Shown: positions 39,867 through 49,093, numbered from the stretch's first letter. The stretch is DNA of 64,000 nucleotides from Chloroflexota bacterium (GCA_016190665.1 JACPQD010000051.1:1-64000), one strand, 5' to 3'. Numbers and translations: made by a program. The notes: a model not told the origin generated them from the sequence alone.

Positions 39867-39887
39867 GAAAGACCGCTGCGGTCTTTC
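39867..39887. terminator. Hairpin between convergent NiCoT and nadC genes
   Basis: GAAAGACC-GCTGC-GGTCTTTC, 8-bp stem overlapping the nadC stop. No long T tract. Same GGTCT/AGACC arms as hairpins at 32931, 40803 and 49040. Confidence 0.5.
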
Positions 39888-40770
39888 AGGAGATTTCCAG
39901 GCTGATATCCAGGGCCTTCACCGAGTGTGTGAGGGCTCCGATCGAAATGAGGTCCACTCCCGTCTGCGCCACCGCCCGCACATTATCCAGGGTTATGCCG
40001 CCGGAGGCCTCCAGCAGCGCCCGCCCGGCCACCACCTCCACCACGCGCCTCATCTCTTCGGTAGGCATGTTGTCCAGGAGGATGACGTCCGCCCCAGCCT
40101 CCAGCGCTTCCTTCGCCTCGGCGATGTCCTCCACCTCGGTCTCGATCTTGAGCGTGTGGGGCGCGGCGTGGCGCGCCAACGCAACAGCTTCCTTGATGCC
40201 TTTGCCTTCGGCGCGCAGCGCCGCCAGATGGTTATCTTTGATGAGGACGCCGTCGCCCAGATGAAACCGGTGGTTCCTCCCACCGCCGACGCGAACGGCG
40301 TATTTCTCCAGGAGCCGTAGCCCAGGGGTGGTCTTGCGCGTGTCCACGACAGTCGCCTTCGTTCCCGTTACCTCAGCCACATAGCCAGCAGTCGCTGTGG
40401 CGACGCCGCTGAGCCTCTGGAGGAAGTTCAGCGCCACGCGCTCCGCCATCAATATGCTGGCCAGCGTCCCCTCTACCGTGGCGCAGACGTCACCCGGTCT
40501 GACCCTGGAACCGTCAGAGAGGGCCGGCTTGAAGCTAACGGTGGAGTCAACGTTGCGGAAAACGCAGGCGGCCACGGGCAGGCCACACAGGACCCCTGCC
40601 TCCTTGGCCAGGACAACGCCCTTGCCTGTCAAGTCCGGCGGCAACAAGGCTCGGGTGGTGACATCTCCCAGGCCCAGATCCTCCGCCAGCGCCGCATCCA
40701 CCGCCGCCTCTATCTGAGACTCAAGAAGCTCCAGATTGGCATTCAGCTTTCGGCTCTCCATTCGCTTCAC
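39886..40770 (-). CDS. nadC: Nicotinate-nucleotide pyrophosphorylase (carboxylating)
   Basis: 294 aa quinolinate phosphoribosyltransferase, making nicotinate mononucleotide from quinolinate and PRPP. Seen: EDLGLGDVTTRALLP, RVALNFLQRLSGVAT, DTRKTTPGLRLLEKYAV-RVGGGRNHRF, LIKDNHL, ETEVEDIAEAKEALEAGADV and EASGGITLDN. Third gene of nadA-nadB-nadC on the minus strand, 205 nt after nadB; the spacer holds a hairpin (40803-40833). Confidence 0.97.
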   Translation of the reverse strand: MKRMESRKLNANLELLESQIEAAVDAALAEDLGLGDVTTRALLPPDLTGKGVVLAKEAGVLCGLPVAACVFRNVDSTVSFKPALSDGSRVRPGDVCATVEGTLASILMAERVALNFLQRLSGVATATAGYVAEVTGTKATVVDTRKTTPGLRLLEKYAVRVGGGRNHRFHLGDGVLIKDNHLAALRAEGKGIKEAVALARHAAPHTLKIETEVEDIAEAKEALEAGADVILLDNMPTEEMRRVVEVVAGRALLEASGGITLDNVRAVAQTGVDLISIGALTHSVKALDISLEIS

Positions 40771-40802
40771 GCAACCTGCCTTCCGCTCTTCGCTTCTTTC
40801 TA

Positions 40803-40833
40803 GACCGAGGAGGTTTCAGAAACCACCTCGGTC
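40803..40833. repeat. GACCGAGG hairpin between nadB and nadC
   Basis: GACCGAGG-A-GGTTTC / GAAACC-A-CCTCGGTC, 14 bp with one A-A mismatch and a tiny loop. Member of the GGTCT/AGACC hairpin set. The following sequence to 40975 contains GCTGAAAGCTAACCGCTCGC repeats. Confidence 0.65.
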
Positions 40834-40975
40834 TCCTGGTCGAAACTTCTGCCTGGTGGGTTGCGCTTCGCTGCACTCACCCTGTGGGAGCCTCTCCGAC
40901 GGGCGCCGGGACAAGCCCCCGCCTTACGTCCTGCTGATCCTTGATCGCTGAAAGCTAACCGCTCGCTGCTGAAAG

Positions 40976-42520
40976 CTAGTGTTTCCTGAAAGTCAGGCGC
41001 CTTTGCCAGGTGGGCAGGACATTGGGGAAATCGGTCCGGAAATGAGCGCCCCGGCTCTCCTCGCGCGCGAGCGCCGCCCCTGCCATGATCCTTCCGGTAA
41101 GCACCATGTTGGTCAGCTCATAATAAGGCCGGTCCAGCGGCTTGCCCAGGCAAGACTCCCAGGTCGCCAGCGTGGCGAGGGCTTCCTTCAGCCCCTCGCC
41201 GCTTCTCACCATGCCCACTTTGTCCCACATCAGCGATTGAAGCAAGGTGAGGCGGAGGGGCGGCACCTGAAGCGAAGGCGAAGGCGGCGGGCAAGCGCAA
41301 AGGGCCGCCCCGTCCCCCGCGTAATCGGGGCCGGGAGCCGTTTCCTTTGAACGGGTGCGCTCGAGGATTCTGGAGCCGAAGACAAGCACCTCCATAAGGG
41401 AGTTACTGGCCAGCCGGTTGGCGCCGTGGACGCCGGTGCAGGCAACCTCGCCGCAGGCGAAGAGGCCGGCGATATTCGTTTCTCCCCAGGCGTTTGTCTT
41501 CACTCCACCCATCATATAATGGGCGGCCGGCGCCACCGGTATGAGGGCCTTGGTGATATCCAGGCCGTGATCAAAACAGAAGCGGAATATCTGAGGGAAG
41601 CGCGTGGTCACCTTGGAGGACGGAAGATGCGTAACATCAAGAAACACCCTTTCGCTGCCCGTCCTCTTCATCTCCTGGACGATGCTTCGCGCCACCACGT
41701 CTCGCGGCGCCAGCTCCGCCTCTGGTACGTAGTCGGGCATGAAGCGGTAGTTATCGACGTTGCGCAGGATCCCTCCCTCCCCACGGACCGCTTCCGAGAT
41801 GAGGAAGGGGGCAACGCCCGGAAGGCGCAAAGCTGTGGGATGGAACTGGAGGAACTCCATATCGACTACCTCAGCGCCAGCCCGGTACGCGAGGGCAACG
41901 CCGTCTCCGGTGGCGATATCCGGGTTGGTGGTGTACTTGTACAGCTTGCCTGCGCCGCCCGTAGCCAGAATGAGGTAGCGGCACTCGAAATCCTCGTAGG
42001 TGCTGCTGCGCTCGTCCAGCGCCCGAACGCCCCTTACCTGACCCCGCTCCACAAGAATCTCGGTAACCAAACAGTATTCAAGAAGAGTAACGTTGGACAT
42101 TCGGGCCAGCCGGCTCAGGGAGATCTCGATTTGCTCCCCGGTGGCATCGCCGCCGGCGTGCAAAATGCGCGGCACGCTGTGGGCCGCCTCCCTGGTAAGG
42201 GCCACCTCGCCGTTGAGGGTATCGAAGGGAACCCCGAACCGGACGAGATCGGCAATGCGCTCCGGAGCCTCGGTGACCAGTATGCGCACCGCGTCAGGGT
42301 CACACAGGCCGGCGCCTGCCGCCAGCGTATCCTGCATATGGAGCTCCGGCGAGTCTTCTTTCCCGATGGCGGCGGCTATGCCGCCCTGGGCATACTTGGT
42401 ATTGCACTCGTCGATGCTGCCCTTAGTGAGTATGAGAACGGAGCCATAATTCCGGGCGAGGAGCGCCGTATAGAGGCCGGCGATGCCGCTGCCCACGATC
42501 ACGTAGTCATAGCTTCTCAC
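40976..42520 (-). CDS. nadB: L-aspartate oxidase
   Basis: 514 aa FAD enzyme that oxidises L-aspartate to iminoaspartate for NadA. DYVIVGSGIAGLYTALLARN at the N-terminus, KYAQGGIAAAIG, EFLQFHPTALRLPG, HYMMGGVKTNAWGETNIAGL and ACTGVHGANRLASNSLMEVL are family marks. In anaerobes fumarate rather than O2 probably takes the electrons. The middle gene of nadABC. Confidence 0.97.
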   Translation of the reverse strand: MRSYDYVIVGSGIAGLYTALLARNYGSVLILTKGSIDECNTKYAQGGIAAAIGKEDSPELHMQDTLAAGAGLCDPDAVRILVTEAPERIADLVRFGVPFDTLNGEVALTREAAHSVPRILHAGGDATGEQIEISLSRLARMSNVTLLEYCLVTEILVERGQVRGVRALDERSSTYEDFECRYLILATGGAGKLYKYTTNPDIATGDGVALAYRAGAEVVDMEFLQFHPTALRLPGVAPFLISEAVRGEGGILRNVDNYRFMPDYVPEAELAPRDVVARSIVQEMKRTGSERVFLDVTHLPSSKVTTRFPQIFRFCFDHGLDITKALIPVAPAAHYMMGGVKTNAWGETNIAGLFACGEVACTGVHGANRLASNSLMEVLVFGSRILERTRSKETAPGPDYAGDGAALCACPPPSPSLQVPPLRLTLLQSLMWDKVGMVRSGEGLKEALATLATWESCLGKPLDRPYYELTNMVLTGRIMAGAALAREESRGAHFRTDFPNVLPTWQRRLTFRKH

Positions 42521-42537
42521 GATGCACCTTACTCAAC

Positions 42538-42770
42538 GGGAACGGAACCACGGATTTCCCGACGCTTCGGGATCCCGCACGGAGTCGGGAAACACCGATA
42601 GACACAGATTTCGGGAAAAAAACGAAGTGCGAAGCTTGAAGCAGGGAGGTAGCGTCAAAGGAGAAGCGAAGAAGGCGGCAGCAACTCGCGGAAGCTTCGT
42701 GCTCCGCGCTTCCCGCTTCTCGCTCCCAGATATCTGTGTTCATCCGTGTCCATCCGTGGTTCTGATTTCG
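42538..42770. repeat. Inverted repeat filling the nadA-nadB spacer
   Basis: GGAACCACGGATTTCCC and GATAGACACAGATTTCGGG at 42540-42618 mirror CAGATATCTGTGTTCATCCG and TGTCCATCCGTGGTTCTG at 42727-42767. Between them is purine-rich DNA without a gene. Such elements occur widely in bacterial spacers; here they interrupt a biosynthetic operon. Confidence 0.6.
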
Positions 42771-42785
42771 CGTCGCTGACGACTC

Positions 42786-43751
42786 TCAACTGATTTGAAG
42801 CATACGTTCCAACGCCCGCTGCGCCCGCGCCCTGATCTCCTCCGGTATTTTGATCACGTTCCTCTCCAGCTCCATCGTCGTCGCCACACTGCGCAGAGTG
42901 GTGCGTTTCATATTGGGGCAGAGCAGGGCATTAGAGATCACGTACAAGGTCTTGTCCGGGTTTTCCCTGGCCATGCGGTGGAGGAGCCCCGCCTCAGTGC
43001 CGACAAGAAAGACTTTGGCCGAACTCTCTTTGACATAGCGTATCATTTGCGACGTGCTGAGGACGGCATCCGCCAGCGCAAGGACCTCGGCAGTGCATTC
43101 GGGGTGGGCGATCACCTTCGCCTCGGGATGAGCCTCCCTGGCCGCCCGCACCTGCCCGGCCGTCAGTCGGTGATGCGTAACGCAGAAGCCGGGATAGGGG
43201 TACACCTTCTTGGTGGTCTTGGTGGAGACCCAATGCCCCAGGTTCTGGTCCGGGATGAAGATGATCTCGTCGTTGGGCGTGGCGTCCACGACCTGCAGGG
43301 CATTCGCGGAGGTACAGCAGACGTCGCTCTCCGCCTTCACCGCAGCAGAAGTATTCACATAGCAGACAACCGCCGCCTTCGGGTATCTGGCCCGCCACTC
43401 CCGCACATCCTCAACCTCGATCATGTCCGCCATGGGGCAGCCCGCGGAGCCTTCGGCGAGAAGCACAGTACGAGACGGGTTGACGATAACGCAGTTCTCG
43501 GCCATGAACCGAACGCCGCAAAGCACGATTACATCCGCCCCCGTCTCCTTGCCCTGCCGCGCCAGCTCCAGCGAGTCCCCCACAAAATCGGCGATATCCT
43601 GCACCTCAGGCCGCTGGTAGTTATGAGCAACGATGAGCGCGTTCATTTCCTTCTTCAGGCGAAAGATCTTCGACCTGAGCTCCTCAAACTCCCCGACGCT
43701 CATGCCCGTAGGCGGCGTGCATTCGTCAAGTGTGCTTACTGGCTTTTCCAT
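42786..43751 (-). CDS. nadA: Quinolinate synthase
   Basis: 321 aa, oxygen-sensitive 4Fe-4S enzyme condensing iminoaspartate with dihydroxyacetone phosphate. The three cluster cysteines are in VCCTSANA, HPECTAEV and ALLCPNMKRT, typical of the short NadA form. ALIVAHNYQRPEVQDIADFV-GDSLELARQ is canonical. First gene of nadA-nadB-nadC. Confidence 0.97.
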   Translation of the reverse strand: MEKPVSTLDECTPPTGMSVGEFEELRSKIFRLKKEMNALIVAHNYQRPEVQDIADFVGDSLELARQGKETGADVIVLCGVRFMAENCVIVNPSRTVLLAEGSAGCPMADMIEVEDVREWRARYPKAAVVCYVNTSAAVKAESDVCCTSANALQVVDATPNDEIIFIPDQNLGHWVSTKTTKKVYPYPGFCVTHHRLTAGQVRAAREAHPEAKVIAHPECTAEVLALADAVLSTSQMIRYVKESSAKVFLVGTEAGLLHRMARENPDKTLYVISNALLCPNMKRTTLRSVATTMELERNVIKIPEEIRARAQRALERMLQIS

Positions 43752-43843
43752 ACTCTGTTTCCCACGACTCGCGGTCTTTCAGTCTTGGGGCTCGGCAGAG
43801 TGCACGCGACGGCGCCCCTCCCCGACGCTCTCCCCCAGACCAT

Positions 43844-44563
43844 TCACCCGTTCGCGGCTCTCCGGCGCCACTCGCGCGCCAGGGTGCTAAGGTAATATGC
43901 CCAAACGGGCACGAAGACGATGGCCGTGGCCAGCATGCCGCCGGGCGGCGCCTGGTAGGCATACTGATCTAAGGGCTGAATCAGATAGAACCGCAGCGTC
44001 TCATAGATACCCTGAGCAGCCGAGATGATGCCGACGATGCTGGAAACAGCCAGCACAAGGAAAAGATAGGCCCGGTTCAGCATAGATTCGCGTCGCTCCT
44101 CGTCGGTCTCGATGCGCCGCCGACCATAGACATGTGCCAGCCAGACCAGGCCCCCGATGAAGGCGGCCGTGCCTCCCTGGAGAAGATCGCTGCGCAAGTT
44201 GTTCTCTATCTCCCGCTGCTGCCGCATCCGCTGCTCCTCCTCCATGGGCTGCGGCGGCATCGGAGGCACGGGCCTGCCGTTGAGGGCTGGCGGCGGGACC
44301 GCCGGCTTGACCAAGGGTGGCCGGTAGTAGCTGAACGTGGGGCCCAGGACCGCGCCCAGGCCAGCCTTAACCAGCACGGAGACGCCTACCAGGGTGACTA
44401 TCAGGCTGACCACCGTCACCAGATAGAAATAGAAAACAAGCAGGGAGCGAACGCTTATCTCCTGCAAGCCGCCCACCCGCAGGCGAGAAACGAGGTAGAT
44501 GATAAGCGCCGCCACGATGAGTAGCCCGGTGGGTACCAAAATGGGCGCCAGGATGCCTGACAC
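43844..44563 (-). CDS. Membrane protein, DUF5671-like
   Basis: 239 aa. Four hydrophobic segments: about 8-25, 40-66 (SLLVFYFYLVTVVSLIVTLV), 165-185 (YLFLVLAVSSIVGIISA) and 205-225, with a Pro-rich loop and a charged coiled segment (EEEQRMRQQREIENNLRSDL) between. The FYFYLVTVVSLIVTLVGVSV segment suits DUF5671. The role is unknown. It ends the miaB transcription unit: its start is 4 nt from the miaB stop. Confidence 0.72.
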   Translation of the reverse strand: MSGILAPILVPTGLLIVAALIIYLVSRLRVGGLQEISVRSLLVFYFYLVTVVSLIVTLVGVSVLVKAGLGAVLGPTFSYYRPPLVKPAVPPPALNGRPVPPMPPQPMEEEQRMRQQREIENNLRSDLLQGGTAAFIGGLVWLAHVYGRRRIETDEERRESMLNRAYLFLVLAVSSIVGIISAAQGIYETLRFYLIQPLDQYAYQAPPGGMLATAIVFVPVWAYYLSTLAREWRRRAANG

Positions 44564-44567
44564 GTCC

Positions 44568-45836
44568 CTAGCCCTCCTTCCGGCCGCGCAGGCTCCCTTG
44601 CAGAGCCCACGGGCTGGCCTTCTCTATCACAATATCGACCATCTGCCCGTATCGATTGCCCGCATCGCAGAAGAAGACAAGCTTATTGGTCCGCGTCCGT
44701 CCGAACCACTTGCCGCCGCGCTGTCCCTCCACCAGCACCTCCTCGACAGCGCCCAACAACTTCGCGTTTGTCTCGGCAGCGATTCCCTCCTGGAGAGCCT
44801 CGATCTCGTCCAGGCGCCGTTTCTTCTCCACGAAGGGAACGCTGTCCTCCATACGCGCCGCCGCCGTACCCACACGCGGGGAATAGGCGGCGACGTGCAC
44901 CGTATCGAATCTGAGCTCGCCGAGGACCTCCGCCGTCCGGCGGAACTGCTCCTCCGTCTCGCCTGGGAAGCCCACGATGATGTCAGTGCTCAAGGATACC
45001 CCGGGGATGGCCGTACGAATCCGTCCGGCAAGGTCACAGTATTGGCTGACGGTATATGCGCGGCGCATGGCTTGCAGGATATCATCGTCACCAGACTGAA
45101 GGGGCAGATTGACGTGCTCGCAGACCTTCTCCAGGCCAGCCACCGCTTCGATCAGCCCGCGAGTCATGTCCTCGGGATGAGAAGTCAGAAAGCGAATTCG
45201 TTCCAGACCGGGCAGGGTGTTGAGCTCCTGAAGGAGGCGGGCCAGGTCGTAACCGTTGGCCAGGTCGTGACCGTAGGAGTCCACGTTCTGCCCCAGCAGA
45301 GTCACCTCGCGAACGCCGCGAGCCACCAGACGCTCCACTTCGCAGCGGATCTCCGCCGGGGGACGGCTCTTCTCCCTTCCCCGGCGGAAGGGCACGATGC
45401 AATACGTGCAGAAATTGTCGCAGCCCTGGATGATGGGTACGAAGGCGCATACCGACGGGCGGGCGGGCAGGGCGGGCTGCCCGTTGGGCGCCGCGCCCAC
45501 AAAACCCAGCAGGTCGCCCACAGCCTGAGGCTTGAAGAAGGCATCGACATAGGGGAAGCGCCGCCGCAGGTCACTCTCCTGATAGTCCACCATGCACCCG
45601 GTAAGGGCGAGCAGCAGGCTCGGGCGCTCAGCTTTCAACCTCTTCAGAGTGCTCAGCTTCCCGATCACCCGGTTCTCCGCGCTCTGCCTCACGGCGCAGC
45701 TATTGAGAATGACGAGGTCAGCGTCTTCAACCCTGGAGCTCGACGCGTACCCGGCCTCCTCGAGACTGGCCGCCAGGCGCTCGGAGTCAGCCTTGTTCAT
45801 CTGACAACCCACGGTCCAAATGTAGTAGCTGGACAT
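44568..45836 (-). CDS. miaB: tRNA-2-methylthio-N6-dimethylallyladenosine synthase
   Basis: 422 aa radical-SAM methylthiotransferase acting on A37 of tRNAs. N-terminal UPF0004 domain with three cluster cysteines (TVGCQMNKADSERLA, LNSCAVRQSAENRV, LTGCMVDYQES), radical-SAM CxxxCxxC in CDNFCTYCIVPFRRG and a C-terminal TRAM domain (EVLVEGQRGGKWFGRTRTNK). MtaB or RimO homologues are similar; the CDNFCTYCIVPFRRGxExSRP form favours MiaB. It depends on SAM and methionine supply, matching region 1 only by metabolism. Confidence 0.92.
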   Translation of the reverse strand: MSSYYIWTVGCQMNKADSERLAASLEEAGYASSSRVEDADLVILNSCAVRQSAENRVIGKLSTLKRLKAERPSLLLALTGCMVDYQESDLRRRFPYVDAFFKPQAVGDLLGFVGAAPNGQPALPARPSVCAFVPIIQGCDNFCTYCIVPFRRGREKSRPPAEIRCEVERLVARGVREVTLLGQNVDSYGHDLANGYDLARLLQELNTLPGLERIRFLTSHPEDMTRGLIEAVAGLEKVCEHVNLPLQSGDDDILQAMRRAYTVSQYCDLAGRIRTAIPGVSLSTDIIVGFPGETEEQFRRTAEVLGELRFDTVHVAAYSPRVGTAAARMEDSVPFVEKKRRLDEIEALQEGIAAETNAKLLGAVEEVLVEGQRGGKWFGRTRTNKLVFFCDAGNRYGQMVDIVIEKASPWALQGSLRGRKEG

Positions 45837-45850
45837 CGAAGCTTCACTAG

Positions 45851-45879
45851 AAAAATCGCCCCCTCGCAGGAAGGGGGCG
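45851..45879 (-). terminator. Intrinsic terminator after the DUF3052-like gene
   Basis: Minus strand CGCCCCCTTCCTGCGAGGGGGCG followed by A and TTTTT (45855-45851). It separates the upstream gene from miaB, which must therefore have its own start signal. Confidence 0.85.
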
Positions 45880-45903
45880 CTTGGACTTCCTATTCGAATT
45901 ATA

Positions 45904-46269
45904 CTACTTCTCCGCCGGCTTGAACCTCATCGCCGACCACCTATCGTCAATCGAGACGAGGGAGACGCCAGTCAACCCTTTCTCCCCGGCCAGCTTCCAC
46001 AGGATATCCCGGTTCAGGTCTGTCGTCATCTTGGAGCTTCCTTTGGGATAGGACATCCACAAGATGCCTTTGGGCGCCAGCGCCGCCACCGCCTGCGGGG
46101 CCAGCTTCTGGAATTCCGCACTGTCTCTACAGAAGGCATGGACCTGATCGAACACGCCCTGCGGCTTGTCGGACAGGACCACGCCCTCCGGCAGTTCTCC
46201 CAGCGCATATCCCTTGGGCCCGTTCAAGACCAACACCCGTTGGCCGGGCTTGATCAACAGTTTCTTCAC
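45904..46269 (-). CDS. DUF3052-like protein
   Basis: 121 aa. LLIKPGQRVLVLNGPKGYAL and FDQVHAFCRDSAEFQKLAPQ, LAPKGILWMSYPKGSSKMTT follow the pattern of DUF3052/DUF3052-like proteins: a small Rossmann-like fold without catalytic motif. Cytoplasmic. Single gene with its own terminator. Function unknown. Confidence 0.75.
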   Translation of the reverse strand: MKKLLIKPGQRVLVLNGPKGYALGELPEGVVLSDKPQGVFDQVHAFCRDSAEFQKLAPQAVAALAPKGILWMSYPKGSSKMTTDLNRDILWKLAGEKGLTGVSLVSIDDRWSAMRFKPAEK

Positions 46270-46353
46270 CAGCGAGCTGTCAGACGTCTTCTCCTCCCCA
46301 AGGCTCCAACTTGACTACGATCAGGAAGAATCCGCTCAGGAAGAGGAGGGAAA

Positions 46354-46448
46354 TGGCGGAGGGAATGGGATTCGAACCCATGACAGAGGTATAAGCCCCT
46401 GTAACCGCTTAGCAGGCGGCCGCACTAGACCAACTATGCGATCCCTCC
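46354..46448 (-). tRNA. tRNA-Ser (anticodon GCU)
   Basis: 95 nt with encoded CCA. Acceptor GGAGGGA / TCCCTCC, anticodon loop CTGCTAA on a 5-bp stem (anticodon GCT, reading AGC/AGU), a long variable arm (ACAGGGGCTTATACCTCTGT) as in class II tRNAs, and T arm ATGGG-TTCGAAT-CCCAT. Confidence 0.97.
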
Positions 46449-46513
46449 AGCCTCTAGGCATATGATAGCATGAAAGCCTATACCCATCAAGGCAACAAGC
46501 GTGCTCCCGGGCG

Positions 46514-47725
46514 CTAAACGAACACCCCTTCGACCACCAGACGCTCCATGTCATCCCTGGACATGCCCAGCAAGTCGCCGAAGACGCGCTCGTTGTGCTC
46601 GCCAAGCAGAGGCGCATGGCGCCGGATGCGCGCCGGGGTCGCCGAAAGCTTGAAAGGCGGCCCGACCAGCGTTTGCTTCCCGGTGACGGGGTGATCGATC
46701 CCCTCGGCAAAGCGACGCGCCTTCAGATGAGGATCGGTGAAGATATCCTTGGCGTTCATGGAGGGGAAAGCCGCCACTCCCACCCTCTGAAGCTTGTGCA
46801 TCACGTCGTACTTAGCCCGCGGACGAGACCACTCGCCCACCAGCTTGTCCAGCGCGTCACGATTCTTCCAGCGGCTCAGGGCATCGGCGAATTTCTCGTC
46901 GCTCGTCCAGGACGGATTGTCCATTGCCCGGCACAATGCGCGCCACTCCTCGTCGCTGCCGACGGCGATGCTAATCCACTCATCATCGCCCGCGCAAGGA
47001 TAGCAATTGTGGGGCGCCATGATAGCGTTCTCATTGCCGGTACGCTCCTGACTTCGGTGGTTCACTGCCGCGTCCATGAGGATCTCGCCAATGTAGCAGC
47101 TCAGGGCCTCCCGGGACGAGACGTCCAGATGCTGCCCTACACCGGACCTCCGCCGGTAGTCCAATGCTGCCAGCACTACAAATGTCGATGTCATGGCGCT
47201 GGTCAGGTCCATGGGCAACCGCAGCTCCATGGGCGGGCCGCCTCTGTACCCGGTCACGTAGCCAAGGCCGCTGAGGGCGCCGAAAATGGAGGCGTAGCCG
47301 AGGTAGCCGCCGTCGGGGCCCGTCTGCCCGGAGGCGGAGGAGGACAACATCACAATGTCTGGCTTTATCTTCTTCAGGACTTGATAGCCCAAGCCGAGCT
47401 TGCTCAAAACGCCGGGCCTGAAGTTCTCAGCCACGATGTCGCTCACAGCGACCATTCCCTTGACCAACTCAACAGCCTCAGGCTTTGTCAGATCGAGAGC
47501 CACCGACATCTTGTTGACGTTGAGGTCGTTAAAAGGAGGCGAGGCGTTGGCGTTGACGAAGGCCTTTCCGGGACCTGGTCGCACTCGAGTACCGTCCATG
47601 CGTTTCGAGGTCTCTATCTTGATGACCTCGGCCCCCAACAGCGCCAGCACTGTGGTGCAGAAGGGGCCGGCCGCCGCCCAGGTGAAGTCAACGACTCTTA
47701 TCCCAGCCAGTGCGTCCTTTACCAT
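46514..47725 (-). CDS. CaiB/BaiF-family CoA-transferase, copy A
   Basis: 403 aa family III CoA-transferase. GIRVVDFTWAAAGPFCTTVL, ALLGAEVIKIETSKRMDGTR and SVALDLTKPEAVELVKGMVA, DIVAENFRPGVLSKLGLGY are diagnostic; the catalytic Asp falls in the middle region near LRLPMDLTSAMTSTFV. These enzymes move CoA between acids, often in anaerobic aromatic, oxalate, carnitine or bile-acid use. Paired with a second copy 21 nt upstream; such pairs often act as a heteromer or on successive substrates. Confidence 0.93.
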   Translation of the reverse strand: MVKDALAGIRVVDFTWAAAGPFCTTVLALLGAEVIKIETSKRMDGTRVRPGPGKAFVNANASPPFNDLNVNKMSVALDLTKPEAVELVKGMVAVSDIVAENFRPGVLSKLGLGYQVLKKIKPDIVMLSSSASGQTGPDGGYLGYASIFGALSGLGYVTGYRGGPPMELRLPMDLTSAMTSTFVVLAALDYRRRSGVGQHLDVSSREALSCYIGEILMDAAVNHRSQERTGNENAIMAPHNCYPCAGDDEWISIAVGSDEEWRALCRAMDNPSWTSDEKFADALSRWKNRDALDKLVGEWSRPRAKYDVMHKLQRVGVAAFPSMNAKDIFTDPHLKARRFAEGIDHPVTGKQTLVGPPFKLSATPARIRRHAPLLGEHNERVFGDLLGMSRDDMERLVVEGVFV

Positions 47726-47746
47726 CTTCGAGTCTCCTTCTCTACT

Positions 47747-48949
47747 CTATATGACGCCGGCTTCGGCCAGCTTAACGATATCTTCCTTGCTGTAGCCGAG
47801 GCGTTCGAGGACTTCCTGGTTGTGCTGGCCCAGGAGTGGGGAGGGCGTGTCCATCGCGACGGGCGTCTCCGAGTAGGCGCAAGGGCCACGCGGGGCCTTG
47901 ACCTTTCCAACAAACGGATGGTCGAACTCGACGAAGAAGCCGCGTACCCTTTCGTGCTCGTTGTCGACTACCTCCTCCGGCGAGTAGAAGGGACCGATGG
48001 GCACGCCGCACTTTTGCCCCTCAAGGTATATCTCTTCTTTGGTGTGGTGCATCATCCACTCCGTGATGCGAGCGTTGACCTCGTCTTTGTTCTGGCCCCG
48101 CCCCAGGCGGTCCTTGAATTTCTCCTCGTCGGCCCACGCGGGATGGCCCATGAGCTTCTTCAAAGCCAGCCAGTGATGCTCTTCGGTCGCTTGCATCATC
48201 ATGTAGCCATCCTTGCATTTGAGGATGCCGCCCCACTCATAGCCGCGCGTGCTGCGGCGCTCCACAATGCCTTCGTTCGGGTAGCGCGCCAGGTTGTAGC
48301 GGTTCAAAACAATGAGCGCCTCCTGTTTGGAGATGTCGACGTGCTGACCGGCCCCGGTAACGCTCCTGGCGAAGATAGCCGCCATGGTCGCCCCGGCGGC
48401 CACCATACCCGCTTCATACTCACCCAGGTAGCCGCCGCCCCTGATAGGCTCTCGATCGGTGTAGCCAGCGCTCTGAAGCAAGTACCCATCGCCGCCGGCG
48501 TGGTATTCGTTGAGATGGTAGGACTTGAACTCCCGGTACGGACCAGTCTGCCCAAAGGGAGTGACAGAAGTAATTACGAGCTTTGAATTGAGCTTGCTCA
48601 GTTTTCCATAATCGATACCCAACTTCTTGCTGACCTTGGGCGAGTTGTCCTCCACCAGGACATCCGCGCTCTTCACCATCTTCTCGATGATCTTCTTCCC
48701 GCCAGCACTCTCCAAGTGCAAGGTGACGCTCAGCTTGTTGGTGTTAAGGTAGATAAACAGAAGAGAGCGCTCCCGGTCCGGAACATCCCCGGCGAAGGGC
48801 TCACGGCTTCGCGCCCAGTCGCCGACGCCTGGCGGCTCGATCTTGATTACTTCCGCCCCGAGATCAGCGAAGAGCTTGGTGCAGTAGCTGCCGCTCACCG
48901 TATGGCAGACTTCGAGCAGCCTGACCCCCGCCAGCGCTTTCTTCGACAT
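47747..48949 (-). CDS. CaiB/BaiF-family CoA-transferase, copy B
   Basis: 400 aa. ALAGVRLLEVCHTVSGSYCT, LFADLGAEVIKIEPPGVGDW and LSVTLHLESAGGKKIIEKMV, ADVLVEDNSPKVSKKLGIDY mark the family. The start is the ATG at 48949 followed 6 residues later by the conserved ALAGVRLLE; AAGGAGG lies 6 nt upstream. Operon with copy A; no enoyl-CoA hydratase or racemase gene is adjacent, so the acid is unknown. Confidence 0.93.
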   Translation of the reverse strand: MSKKALAGVRLLEVCHTVSGSYCTKLFADLGAEVIKIEPPGVGDWARSREPFAGDVPDRERSLLFIYLNTNKLSVTLHLESAGGKKIIEKMVKSADVLVEDNSPKVSKKLGIDYGKLSKLNSKLVITSVTPFGQTGPYREFKSYHLNEYHAGGDGYLLQSAGYTDREPIRGGGYLGEYEAGMVAAGATMAAIFARSVTGAGQHVDISKQEALIVLNRYNLARYPNEGIVERRSTRGYEWGGILKCKDGYMMMQATEEHHWLALKKLMGHPAWADEEKFKDRLGRGQNKDEVNARITEWMMHHTKEEIYLEGQKCGVPIGPFYSPEEVVDNEHERVRGFFVEFDHPFVGKVKAPRGPCAYSETPVAMDTPSPLLGQHNQEVLERLGYSKEDIVKLAEAGVI

Positions 48950-49039
48950 TCGAAACCTCCTTGCGACTCTTTTCGCTATCCAAGGCCGGGGGGATGACCG
49001 CCGTCTTTGCCCCTGCTTTGGGCCATGGACTTGCGTAGG

Positions 49040-49072
49040 GGTCTCCAAAAGACCACCGCGGTCTTGGAGACC
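49040..49072. terminator. Hairpin upstream of the CoA-transferase genes and after the PHP gene
   Basis: GGTCTCCAA-AAGACC-ACCGC-GGTCTT-GGAGACC, ~13-bp stem, 22 nt past the PHP stop in that gene's direction. No T run. Same family as 32931, 39867 and 40803. Confidence 0.5.
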
Positions 49073-49093
49073 ACGGCGGTCTACTCAGACTCC

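Noticed and set aside
42538-42785. NAD-related riboswitch in the nadA-nadB spacer
   Set aside because: It lies downstream of nadA and consists of simple inverted repeat words found in unrelated spacers; no aptamer-like conserved core could be made out.
46595-48586. A 663-codon open frame on the + strand
   Set aside because: It is antisense to two intact CaiB/BaiF genes, has no domain similarity and results from high GC codon use of the opposite strand. The same applies to long + frames at 456-1496, 5361-6434, 10504-11664 and 12193-13512.
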